From Nitrospinota bacterium (GTDB lineage Bacteria; Nitrospinota_A; UBA7883; JACRGQ01): 57,178 bases of DNA. This document shows, piece by piece, positions 9,466 to 17,041 of the stretch. The notes below the pieces were generated by a model. It did not search any database. It was not told the origin of the DNA and saw only the letters and a program-made list of their open reading frames with translations. A program made the translations under genes and the position numbers. Each line of letters opens with the position of its first letter. Position 1 is the stretch's first letter. Location of the stretch: NCBI GenBank assembly GCA_029881495.1, contig JAOUMJ010000005.1, positions 73,042 through 130,219 of the forward strand, given 5' to 3'.

Positions 9466-10734
9466 ATGGGAAATTTCAGGAAATATCTTAGCACGCGTAT
9501 TACGCTATCAATATTCACAGCTGTGGCTTTGGCCACCGGAATAGCGGTATACGCTGGTTGCGCAAAGACCGAAGATGAGAAGACCACGAATACTACCTAT
9601 GAAGGGAGATTGTTTGTCGCGTCAACCGATGGCGCACACGTTGCCGTTGCAAAGGTGACTATTGATCCTTCGGCAACACCATACATAACCGTGAACGAAC
9701 TGAAAAGAATAAAAATCGCTGAACAGGCATATGCCACTGCCAAGACTCACAACATCCATGACGTCAGGCTCAACGCCGATGCTTCAAAGCTGTACTACTC
9801 TTCCATAAAAGAGGATGCCGCAGGTGGAGCGACAAACGGCAGGACGCATGTCGGATATGTTGACCTGACCAATATTGATAGCGCAGACTTTTTTACAACT
9901 GCACCAACAATCGTAGATGCTTCCGTTGATACTGCCACTTCATCGGTAGGAAAGCTGGCATACTGCGCCTCCGGCCACACCACAGATGTGCATATTCCGG
10001 TAGGAATGGCAACCCCGGCGTATTTCGACGCAATACCCAAAAGTGCAATTACTGCAGGCGCGACATTGACTTCAGGTTCCAATATTAAAAGGACTGATGT
10101 ATCTTCATTCTATGACAATACGGACTACACTTGGGCACACGGTAGTTCGAACGCCGATGGTAGCAAGCTTTACCTGGCAATGGGGAAAACCACAGCAGGA
10201 AACGGCGGGGCTTCTACCGCGTTCAACGGCACCTGGGATGTTAGGATCCTGAAAATGGCTGACGTAACAGCAGGTACTGTGGGTTCAACCTCGGTGCTTG
10301 ATTCCGGCTCATTAACAGGCCTTACGGCAGCCGCTTCCGGCGTACTTCCTTCAATGGCGTTCCGCTCATCATGGACGCCCGATGATTCAAAGATATTCCA
10401 GGCTGGTGTTGACAGGTTCGTGGTATTCGATGCTACAGACCTTTCCAAGGCCCCGCTTGTAAACACCAAAGAAATCGGTGGAACAAGGGTAAAGGTTGAG
10501 AATCACGATGCGGCATCAACACCGGACGGCAAATACGCGGTTCTTACTATCCGATCAAGGGCAACTGCAACCGGTGTTGAGGATGGCGGGGTACAGCTCT
10601 TCGACATTGCGAACGGTAAACAGCTTGGCGAACCGGTAAGTGTATGTAATGCATGTCACGAACTTACAGGTCCGGTTACAACAGACAGGAAGCTCTGCGG
10701 TATTACCGTTGATCTGACAGCTGTCACGAAATAA
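9466..10734 (+). CDS. Secreted lipoprotein with a CxxCH motif, beta-propeller-like
   Basis: Signal peptide with lipobox VYAGC (Cys 32), then a polar linker and about 380 residues of Gly/Thr/Ser/Asp-rich repeats resembling beta-propeller surface proteins (for example DGAHVAVAKV, DASKLYYSS, ADGSKLYLAM, DGKYAVLTI). Near the C-terminus VCNACHELTGP gives one CxxCH, a haem c attachment motif, about 30 residues before the end. Strong ribosome site (GAGAGGGAGGG) and a perfect terminator follow. The genes around it handle sulfur and electrons, so a periplasmic or surface redox role is plausible. No named family recognised. Confidence 0.7.
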   Translation: MGNFRKYLSTRITLSIFTAVALATGIAVYAGCAKTEDEKTTNTTYEGRLFVASTDGAHVAVAKVTIDPSATPYITVNELKRIKIAEQAYATAKTHNIHDVRLNADASKLYYSSIKEDAAGGATNGRTHVGYVDLTNIDSADFFTTAPTIVDASVDTATSSVGKLAYCASGHTTDVHIPVGMATPAYFDAIPKSAITAGATLTSGSNIKRTDVSSFYDNTDYTWAHGSSNADGSKLYLAMGKTTAGNGGASTAFNGTWDVRILKMADVTAGTVGSTSVLDSGSLTGLTAAASGVLPSMAFRSSWTPDDSKIFQAGVDRFVVFDATDLSKAPLVNTKEIGGTRVKVENHDAASTPDGKYAVLTIRSRATATGVEDGGVQLFDIANGKQLGEPVSVCNACHELTGPVTTDRKLCGITVDLTAVTK

Positions 10735-10757
10735 AGAAGGATCAGTTTTTCCTGATG

Positions 10758-10790
10758 GGGAGCGGCGAAAGCCGCTCCCTTTTTTTTTTT
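10758..10790 (+). terminator. Rho-independent terminator
   Basis: GGGAGCGGC (10758-10766), GAAA tetraloop, GCCGCTCCC (10771-10779) and a run of T. It ends the lipoprotein gene at 9466. Confidence 0.95.
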
Positions 10791-10837
10791 ACACTTAAGA
10801 CCGCGGTCGTCTGGCGGTTCGGCGAAAGCCGCTCCCT
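10763..10837 (+). repeat. Duplicated terminator core
   Basis: The 18-mer CGGCGAAAGCCGCTCCCT occurs at 10763-10780 and again at 10820-10837. The second copy has only a short stem (CGGC/GCCG) and no T run, so it is probably a degenerate duplicate. Confidence 0.7.
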
Positions 10838-10875
10838 ATATAGATTTATAAACTGGTTTTGGTTCCAGGGATGTC

Positions 10876-10895
10876 ATTCCCGCGGAAGCGGGAAT
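10876..10895. repeat. REP-like palindrome
   Basis: ATTCCCGC, GGAA loop, GCGGGAAT: perfect 8-bp stem. This type of palindrome is widespread as an extragenic element. It sits 11 nt past the stop of the minus-strand DsrE gene and may also stabilise or end that transcript. Confidence 0.7.
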
Positions 10896-10905
10896 TCAGT
10901 GGAAA

Positions 10906-11208
10906 CTAAAGGACGATTACCTTGTCCGATTCGTTGAACATGATCGCGTTGTTCAGCTGGCTGGAAGCCTTTATCTCTGCCGGAATGTTGCTCTCGTCGA
11001 AATTCATGGATTTTGCGCTGTGCTCGCAGAAGCTCATGGAGATTTTCTCATTTTTGGAGAGTCCTGAAAACGCTGCATCGTTCAGAAGATGAAGCCCGGC
11101 ATCCATGATGAAGAATGTAACCTCGTCACCACGTTTCACAGCGGCATTTGCCAAGCCGACGGCGGCATCGCGGTATTTGTCAGTATTGAGATGAATTCCA
11201 AGTTTCAT
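10906..11208 (-). CDS. DsrE/DsrF-like sulfur-relay protein (second copy)
   Basis: 100-residue protein of the DsrE-like fold: MKLGIHLNTDKYRDAAVGLANAA, then TFFIMDAGLHLL and the conserved-cysteine segment SFCEHSAKSM. DsrE-type proteins accept persulfide sulfur from TusA or rhodanese in the cytoplasm. The start at 11208 is chosen because GGGAGG lies 7 nt before it; an upstream in-frame codon at 11241 lacks a site. It is the last gene of a minus-strand set of cytochrome, porin, rhodanese, DsrE, 55-aa peptide and this gene. Confidence 0.85.
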   Translation of the reverse strand: MKLGIHLNTDKYRDAAVGLANAAVKRGDEVTFFIMDAGLHLLNDAAFSGLSKNEKISMSFCEHSAKSMNFDESNIPAEIKASSQLNNAIMFNESDKVIVL

Positions 11209-11227
11209 AATATGCCTCCCTTCGCCG

Positions 11228-11395
11228 TTACCATGAGACAATCTTGTCGCTGGCGTCTATCAGTTCGATGATCTTCGCGTAATCCTTTTCGCTGTTGAGG
11301 TCGATCTTAGTCACATCCCCCTCCTTTTCCAGCGCTTCAATGATCTCTTTCATATCCTTGTCAGGCTGTTTCTTCTGCATGAACAAAATTTTCAT
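11228..11395 (-). CDS. 55-residue protein between two DsrE-like genes
   Basis: Starts ATG with GAGGAGAGAAGAGG upstream; stop is 19 nt before the next gene. Sequence begins MKILFMQKKQPD and alternates Lys/Glu/Asp in a likely alpha/beta mini-fold (EIIEALEKEGDVTKIDL). It has no cysteine, so it cannot carry persulfide. Size and position recall DsrH/TusB partners of DsrEF complexes, but the sequence does not convincingly match; a structural partner of the flanking DsrE proteins is inferred. Confidence 0.65.
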   Translation of the reverse strand: MKILFMQKKQPDKDMKEIIEALEKEGDVTKIDLNSEKDYAKIIELIDASDKIVSW

Positions 11396-11407
11396 CCTCT
11401 TCTCTCC

Positions 11408-11674
11408 TCAGTAGGGGGCCACAATGTCGGCCTCGGCGAGCCTTTTGGCTATTTCCGAGTTTGATATGGTGGTGAATCCGGGATTGTCGCTGTTTGAAAA
11501 AACTTCCACATCCATCATCTGCATTGTTTCAAGATTGTGGAGGTTCTGCTCGCTGTTTTCGAGTTTGCCAAGAAGAAAAAGGGTCGGGACGTCATCAGCC
11601 AGGAGCAGTCCAAGGGTCATCCTCAAAGCTTCCCCCTGTCTGTCAGTTGCAATTACCGCGATTTTTTTTGGCAT
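11408..11674 (-). CDS. DsrE-like protein (first copy)
   Basis: 88 residues with the opening KKIAVIATDRQGEALRMTLGLLLADDVPTLFLLGKL typical of DsrE/PTPS-like sulfur-relay subunits. Unlike the second copy, no cysteine is present, so it may act as the non-catalytic subunit. I start at 11674, where GAGG is spaced 9 nt; an ATG at 11681 has that GAGG touching it. It lies 25 nt after the tandem rhodanese stop. Confidence 0.75.
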   Translation of the reverse strand: MPKKIAVIATDRQGEALRMTLGLLLADDVPTLFLLGKLENSEQNLHNLETMQMMDVEVFSNSDNPGFTTISNSEIAKRLAEADIVAPY

Positions 11675-11698
11675 GTTCTGCATCCTCACAAATAATTT

Positions 11699-12928
11699 TC
11701 ATTTACCGTAGCCGCCGGTTTCGGCCTGTCCAATCTCCTCGCTTAGAGACTGTATTCCAGTTTTGGTAGATACGACGTAACCGAATAAATAGCCTGAGAA
11801 GAGGGTAAGTACCGCGATCAATATCCATGTCGCGGTGGTCATGCTGTGATCCTTCCTTCCAAGAAGGACGATAAATCCGGCATAGACCGTGATGGCTCCG
11901 AAGAGAAGGAAGAGGGTGTTCACATTGGATGCGTCGCTGATTGCCTTCTGTTCGGCTTTAAGCCTGTTGTTTTCCGCTGTGATGTCGTTCATCTTCATCT
12001 GCGCGCCAAAGAAGTCAAAAAATGTCTGGCCTTCCACCGGCAGGCTGAGGTTGCTTCCCCAGTCCTTCCACGATTCCGGATAGAGGCGGACATCGCTGAA
12101 GCCGGCGGCTTTCATCGCAAGGAGGGCCATGCTTGCCCTTGCGCCTGTCTGGCAGTAGACAACGACAGGTTTATCCTTTGGAACTGAAGCAAAGAGCTGA
12201 TTCAATCTCTTTACGGGGGCCAAGTCGCCTGTCTGGGGATTTATCGTCAACATCCAGTCAATGTTTATTGCTCCGGGGATATGCCCCCCTCTCAGAGCCC
12301 GTATGTCCTGTCCAAGGAATTCACGGTCCGACCGCGAGTCGACAACCGCAATTTTTCCGCTCCCAGCGTTCTGTTTCAGGAATTCCGCGTCGACCCTCAT
12401 ATTCTCGCGAAGTTCAGGCTCGAAGTCGGCCGGCTCGGCCTCTATCGTATCGGTGGAGAGTATGCCGCCGATTTCCTGCCAATCTTCGATCCCCCCGGTA
12501 TAGACAAGTACGTTTTTTGATCCGAGGTATTCGAGCACCCACCCCATGTATGAGGCGAACATTGAGCCTCTCTCTCCGTGAACAATTACGGTCATATCAC
12601 GGCCTACCCCGTAATCGCCGAGGATGGCGGCTATTTCATCAGGGGGGTAGAGGTGCTGGGTGCTGTCCATAAGTTCGAAGAACGGTGCGTTTACTGCGCC
12701 CGGAATATGTCCCTTGGAGAACTCCCCATATCCGCGAACATCCAGAAGAAGCGCACCCTCTCTGGCTGCCGATTTTACATTTTCGCTACTGCCAAGAGAG
12801 AGGGCGTATGAAGTCTCCGGCAGGAGAGCCAAAACGAAAAACAGGAGCGGGAAGAGTAGCGGCAATCTCCTCGCTCTGGTCCAAAGAGGTATGGGACGTG
12901 AGAGTATCGCGCGAAGCCCCTTCTTCAT
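11699..12928 (-). CDS. Tandem rhodanese with C-terminal membrane anchor
   Basis: Signal peptide (basic start, LPLLFPLLFFVLALL, cleavage near SYA) puts the protein outside the cytoplasm. Two rhodanese domains follow. The first (about residues 45-165) has HIPGAVNAPF but its active loop reads HGERGSMFA without cysteine, so it is inactive. The second (about 180-300) has HIPGAINIDW and the active loop CQTGARASM, with the catalytic cysteine. A coiled segment and two membrane helices near the C-terminus (TLFLLFGAITVYAGFIVLL; TWILIAVLTLFSGYLFGYVV) anchor it. Likely role: periplasmic thiosulfate or polysulfide sulfurtransfer at the inner membrane, feeding cytoplasmic DsrE/TusA. Start chosen at the only ATG giving a clean signal peptide. 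Confidence 0.88.
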   Translation of the reverse strand: MKKGLRAILSRPIPLWTRARRLPLLFPLLFFVLALLPETSYALSLGSSENVKSAAREGALLLDVRGYGEFSKGHIPGAVNAPFFELMDSTQHLYPPDEIAAILGDYGVGRDMTVIVHGERGSMFASYMGWVLEYLGSKNVLVYTGGIEDWQEIGGILSTDTIEAEPADFEPELRENMRVDAEFLKQNAGSGKIAVVDSRSDREFLGQDIRALRGGHIPGAINIDWMLTINPQTGDLAPVKRLNQLFASVPKDKPVVVYCQTGARASMALLAMKAAGFSDVRLYPESWKDWGSNLSLPVEGQTFFDFFGAQMKMNDITAENNRLKAEQKAISDASNVNTLFLLFGAITVYAGFIVLLGRKDHSMTTATWILIAVLTLFSGYLFGYVVSTKTGIQSLSEEIGQAETGGYGK

Positions 12929-13148
12929 GCGGAGTAAGAGCCTGTCTGTATGTTTTGACCTCGCGACCGGCTGATGCGCCTGTCTGCGGAGAGGCGTATG
13001 AAACCTGGGGAATTTGGCAAAATGCGCGGGGTGGACATGAAACGACCCAAAATAATTCCTTCCCACTATTATTATTCCTCCATCCTTGTTCCTGATGCTT
13101 TTCTGTCTATCGTGCCTTATTGTTTCAGAGCTGTATGCGATCCGGTAC

Positions 13149-14372
13149 CTAGAAGATCATTTGAACCTGGAAAGTAGTCGTATTGAAATCCTGATATGCC
13201 GGATATGTCGGATCGGTTTTCAGTTCCTTCTTTTTGTAGGCGGTCATGGAGTAGTCGAGGGTGAATTTCATGACGCCGATGAAGTAATTGATCCCCCCCT
13301 CGGTCTGGTTCAGCCCCTGATTTCCAACCGTGCCGATCCTCGCGAATTTCCAATCCTCATACTTGACGAAAACCTGTATCTCTCCGGAACCGATCTTTGT
13401 TCTCGGCATGAAGGCGGCGTCCACATAGTATCCGTTTCGTTCGCCGGAAAGGCCGTACGAGGTCGTATCGGGCTCCTTCCCCTTGTATGCGCCGTCCCAC
13501 GAGAAATCGAACATTGCGCTGGTGAAGGTAAACGTTCCCGGCAGCATCGGATATTCGAAAAAGAGGTCAACGGTTGTTGCGGTGTAGTCTTTTTCATCGC
13601 TAGGTTCGACACCGCCAAGGTTGCCGAACACTGCGGAAGGCTCGTACGAGACCCCCGCTCCGATTGTAAGCACTTTCCTTCCTCCAAGGTAGGTGGCAAG
13701 ATACCCGTAGTCTGCTTCCGGGTCGAGCAGCGAGAGATGAAGCCTCCCCTGATAGCGGAAATTGGAATGCGGTTCCAGGTTGGAGCCGTAATCGCCATCT
13801 CTCCCTTCAAGGAGGCCAAGCCGGTAGCTCAATTTCGCGTCGAGAAGGTTCCCCCATACCGCGAAACCGTTGTCCCTGCTGAGGCGGTACGGTTCGTATA
13901 TGTAAGCAGATCTCTCCAGGGTAAGGGCAGAACTGCAACCTTCATTGTTCGAGCGGCTGAAAGGGGGTTTGAACATCCCTGCCTGGAGCTGGAAAGCGTC
14001 TGTCAGATAGAAACTGAGGGCCGAATCGAGTAGTTTCATCCCCTCGTTACCGCCGGCGGGGTAAACGCCGTTGGAGCGTATCCGTCTGTCGGGGGTATGT
14101 TCGTATTGGGCCTGGACGTAGTATGAGATGACATCGCTAACTTCGCCTGTAAAGCCGAGCCTGTTGCGTCGGAAATGCATGTCGTTCGTAGCTTCTGTCT
14201 TGTCCGGGCCGGAGCCGGTATCGCGCGACTGTAGCCAGAACTGGAAATAGTAGAAGATCTTCGGTATCTGCTCCTCCTGGGGGAACGCCGTTCCCGGGGT
14301 TGCCAAAAGGAAAAGCAGGGAAAATCCGGCAATAATTCTTGAACAGTATCTGTTGCGAAACAAGCTTGTCAT
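13149..14372 (-). CDS. Outer-membrane porin (OprO/OprP-like)
   Basis: 407 residues: signal peptide ending TAFPQ, then alternating amphipathic beta strands with many aromatic residues and a terminal phenylalanine (TTFQVQMIF), the export signal of outer-membrane barrels. Segments such as RRNRLGFTGEVSDVISYYVQAQYE and FQLQAGMFKPPFSRSN are like the phosphate-selective porin O/P superfamily. Between a periplasmic trihaem cytochrome and a periplasmic rhodanese, it probably admits an anionic sulfur compound rather than phosphate; inference. Confidence 0.85.
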   Translation of the reverse strand: MTSLFRNRYCSRIIAGFSLLFLLATPGTAFPQEEQIPKIFYYFQFWLQSRDTGSGPDKTEATNDMHFRRNRLGFTGEVSDVISYYVQAQYEHTPDRRIRSNGVYPAGGNEGMKLLDSALSFYLTDAFQLQAGMFKPPFSRSNNEGCSSALTLERSAYIYEPYRLSRDNGFAVWGNLLDAKLSYRLGLLEGRDGDYGSNLEPHSNFRYQGRLHLSLLDPEADYGYLATYLGGRKVLTIGAGVSYEPSAVFGNLGGVEPSDEKDYTATTVDLFFEYPMLPGTFTFTSAMFDFSWDGAYKGKEPDTTSYGLSGERNGYYVDAAFMPRTKIGSGEIQVFVKYEDWKFARIGTVGNQGLNQTEGGINYFIGVMKFTLDYSMTAYKKKELKTDPTYPAYQDFNTTTFQVQMIF

Positions 14373-14393
14373 CCGCTATCCCCTTTCCCTGTT

Positions 14394-14819
14394 TTACATG
14401 CTAATGAGTTGTGCCGTGCGAACCTCTTGATCTATTGAAGAGGTATTGTAATCCTTCGATTTATCGGGGATCCCCTCCATGTGGCATGAACCGCAGGAAG
14501 AGGCTGTATCGGTCATAGGCTTGTTTCTCATCTCCGCGTGGGCGGCATCCTTTGATTTGCTCCAAGGCTTCCCGCCGTGACAGCCGGGGCATGAGTTCTG
14601 AACCTTTGAATGATCCTTGTGCCATTGAACAGAGTCTGTATACCCCGCCTTTTTCTTTTGGACATGACAGGTAAAGCATGATGTCAGCTTCCCGGCGGTA
14701 TATGCCGCTGAAGCTACGGAGCCTCCGAAATCAGACGTAGAGCTTGGAAGCAGTGTCGCAAGGAAATAAAGCATTATCGCAAAAGCGCCAGTCAAGCCGA
14801 ATCGAAAATTTGCGCTCAT
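14394..14819 (-). CDS. Periplasmic trihaem cytochrome c
   Basis: 141 residues with an N-terminal signal/anchor helix and three CxxCH haem motifs: CFTCH, CPGCH and CGSCH. Additional histidines (QWHKDH, AAHAEM) can serve as distal ligands, as in small class III / NapC-like cytochromes. It probably shuttles electrons between the quinone pool or a sulfur oxidoreductase and other carriers. It is the first gene of the minus-strand block and is divergent from the rhodanese lipoprotein at 15132. Confidence 0.88.
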   Translation of the reverse strand: MSANFRFGLTGAFAIMLYFLATLLPSSTSDFGGSVASAAYTAGKLTSCFTCHVQKKKAGYTDSVQWHKDHSKVQNSCPGCHGGKPWSKSKDAAHAEMRNKPMTDTASSCGSCHMEGIPDKSKDYNTSSIDQEVRTAQLISM

Positions 14820-15131
14820 CGAAAAGACCCCCCTTTACAAAAAAAGATATTGTCTGCAAACCTTTTGAAAAAACATCCCAAGGGCATAATTCGTTTACCA
14901 AAACGATTGTTATCCTACTCAGAAATTATATGACAACTATAATTGTATAGCTATTCAAAATATTCTTTATGCTACCTGCAAATTAAATATTCCCTACATA
15001 TATAACCGAGTGGTAAAAGAGTTATTTGCATTGGACTTTTTATGGGATATAGCTAAAATGATGCTTGACACTTGGGAGTGTTATTAGTGTTCTATTGGAT
15101 ATGCTTCATTTTTTAGGAGAGGGGAAATTTC
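14820..15131. promoter_or_regulatory. Divergent intergenic region
   Basis: AT-rich 312-bp gap between the cytochrome (minus) and the rhodanese lipoprotein (plus). A TTGACA hexamer lies at 15065-15070 facing the plus gene but the matching -10 is poor; TATAAT-like hexamers occur near 14925-14943. No gene seen. The ribosome site of the plus gene is AGGAGAGGGG. Confidence 0.4.
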
Positions 15132-16466
15132 ATGGATTCGAAATACTTTGTACCGGGGAAATTGTGGCGATCTTTCGGAATTTTGTCAGTAGCGCTTGTG
15201 CTCGGGGGCCTTATGGCGCTTAGCGGATGCGCGAAGGACGAGGATACAACAGACACAACGTCAAAATGGGATTCTGCCGCAAATATTGTCCAGACATCCG
15301 ATGCGGATTACGACAATAACACCAACGGTATTATCACAGCTGCTACCCTTAAAACATGGATCGATGACTGGGCCACGAACAAGCCGACAGGCATTACCGG
15401 CAATCTCGTTATTATGAGCGTGTCCGATGGCGGTACCGGAAGGGAATTTCTTGCGTCGGGAACCGGCATTAAGTCCTATAAAGTAACAACTTCAGGTCTG
15501 GTAGAGACACGATCAAACGGCGTGACCGAAACCCCTTCAATGGTACTTAGCGGCGCCAAAATGGACCTGTTTCTTAAATTGTACGGAATTGATCCTTCGG
15601 CAGACATGATCGTCTGGGTTATGGGATCCGCAACGAATGGTGGTCCAGCCATGCAGGCAGGCCGCGGCTGGTACCTCTTCCGATACTGGGGCGTAGAAAA
15701 GGAGCACCTTGCGCTACTCAATGGCGCGCTTGCTGTCCACACTACCGATCTTCCTGATTCATACTTCACGGCAACCGCGGATACGGCTCCTGATACTGGT
15801 ACATTCTCGGTTAAATCTCTTTCAGCTGACAACACCGCTCTACAGGCAAGCCTTGGCGAAATGTTCGACGTTGCGCAGGGGAAGAACCTCCCTTCGGGTG
15901 GAGCATTCCTCTGGGATGCGAGGAGCGCAGCCGAGTATAACGGCGATGCGGCAAAAACAACAGGTACAACAGCAACTCAGGGATGCGGAACTGGAACCAA
16001 CCCGCCGTGTATTTATGTAGCCTTCGAAGGGACCATCAAGGGTGCTGTGAACCTCGAATACACGAATCTCTTGGATGCTACAGCGGGTTATGCGTACAAG
16101 AGCAAAGCTGATATTTCGACTTTGGTCACCACATTGGGCTACACCTCCGGTGAAACTGTTTACACCTGGTGCAGGACTTCATACCGAGCGATGGTAACGA
16201 TGATTGCGAGCAACGTCATACTTGGCAATCCGGCAAAGGTATACGATGGCGCGTGGATAGAGTGGGGTCAGCTTTCGACCAATCCAGATAAGGCCGGGAA
16301 TCCTGTGATGCCATCCACATCCCCGTGGCTTACCGATGTTGCGGCTCTCTCCGACAACATTACCAAAAACACATCTGCTAACGTAGAGCCTCTTGCTGTC
16401 ATTACTAACGCCGCCGCTGCAAGCGCGGACGCGATAATCGTGGCTGACAAGGCTTACAAGAACTAG
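15132..16466 (+). CDS. Secreted lipoprotein with tandem rhodanese domains
   Basis: Signal peptide with lipobox ALSGC (Cys 33) and the same C-A-K-x-E/D-D linker as the lipoprotein at 9466. Two rhodanese-like domains follow. Domain 1 (about 60-220) keeps the fold signature GRGWYLFRYWGVE and LLNGAL but has no catalytic cysteine. Domain 2 (about 250-410) has LWDARSAAEYNG, IKGAVNLEY and the active loop YTWCRTSYRAM. This matches the SseA-like plan of inactive plus active domain, here displayed on the cell surface or periplasmic face. A strong terminator follows. Likely extracellular or periplasmic sulfur transfer together with the divergent cytochrome/porin/rhodanese genes. Confidence 0.85.
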   Translation: MDSKYFVPGKLWRSFGILSVALVLGGLMALSGCAKDEDTTDTTSKWDSAANIVQTSDADYDNNTNGIITAATLKTWIDDWATNKPTGITGNLVIMSVSDGGTGREFLASGTGIKSYKVTTSGLVETRSNGVTETPSMVLSGAKMDLFLKLYGIDPSADMIVWVMGSATNGGPAMQAGRGWYLFRYWGVEKEHLALLNGALAVHTTDLPDSYFTATADTAPDTGTFSVKSLSADNTALQASLGEMFDVAQGKNLPSGGAFLWDARSAAEYNGDAAKTTGTTATQGCGTGTNPPCIYVAFEGTIKGAVNLEYTNLLDATAGYAYKSKADISTLVTTLGYTSGETVYTWCRTSYRAMVTMIASNVILGNPAKVYDGAWIEWGQLSTNPDKAGNPVMPSTSPWLTDVAALSDNITKNTSANVEPLAVITNAAAASADAIIVADKAYKN

Positions 16467-16481
16467 TTTTTAAATTCGTTT

Positions 16482-16520
16482 CAGCCCCTCTTCCCGTAAA
16501 GGGAAGGGGGGCTTTTTTTT
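16482..16520 (+). terminator. Rho-independent terminator
   Basis: AGCCCC...CTTCCC, GTAA loop, GGGAAG...GGGGCT and a run of eight T. Ends the rhodanese lipoprotein transcript. Confidence 0.93.
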
Positions 16521-16597
16521 GGCGTTCGGACGTTCCCGATTCTCTATTCACATCCTATGATTGTGTAAAGTTCCTCATGGGTGCTAACATTGAACGT

Positions 16598-16927
16598 ATG
16601 AAGCATTTATGCAGAACCTATTCGATACTCCTTATATTCTCGCTATCCATTCCCCTTTTCACGCTATCCGTCAACGCAGAGGAGAAAAAAATATCGACCA
16701 TTCCCCTTACGGTAAAAGGGATGATCTGCGGACAGTGCGAACGTCCCGTCAAACGGGCAATAAAGAATCTCGACGGCGTAAGCGGAGTGAAAGTAAAGAT
16801 TGACCGCGCCAAGAGGGAAGGGGACGTAACGGTCACCTACGATCCGGAAAAGGTCACCCCCGAACAGGTCATCGATGCTGTAAACAAATCCGGCTATCAG
16901 GCGGAACTGAATAGCCCTTCCCGGTAA
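16598..16927 (+). CDS. Periplasmic heavy-metal-associated (HMA) domain protein, MerP-like
   Basis: Signal peptide (CRTYSILLIFSLSIPLFTLSVNA) followed by a single HMA domain with the metal site GMICGQCERPV (CxxC) and the ferredoxin-like pattern ending ITPEQV-type and SGYQAEL. Such proteins bind Cu+, Hg2+ or Zn2+ and hand it to a transporter. No transporter gene is adjacent. An in-frame ATG at 16577 is an alternative start; neither has a good ribosome site. Confidence 0.85.
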   Translation: MKHLCRTYSILLIFSLSIPLFTLSVNAEEKKISTIPLTVKGMICGQCERPVKRAIKNLDGVSGVKVKIDRAKREGDVTVTYDPEKVTPEQVIDAVNKSGYQAELNSPSR

Positions 16928-17041
16928 TCTGTTTTATAGTCTCAATCTTGAACTTTTTCGTAAAACGTTTCCCGCTAAAAGGAGACCGCCTTCAAAGCTT
17001 TAATTGTATGATTTAAAGGTTTCTGCAAAACCAAGAGTGAT

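Noticed and set aside
12133-12672. Long plus-strand frames opposite the tandem rhodanese
   Set aside because: Arg/Ser/Pro-rich antisense shadows of a well-supported gene.
13086-14033. 315-codon plus-strand frame opposite the porin
   Set aside because: Shadow of the porin gene; composition is unlike a protein and the minus-strand gene has signal peptide and barrel end.
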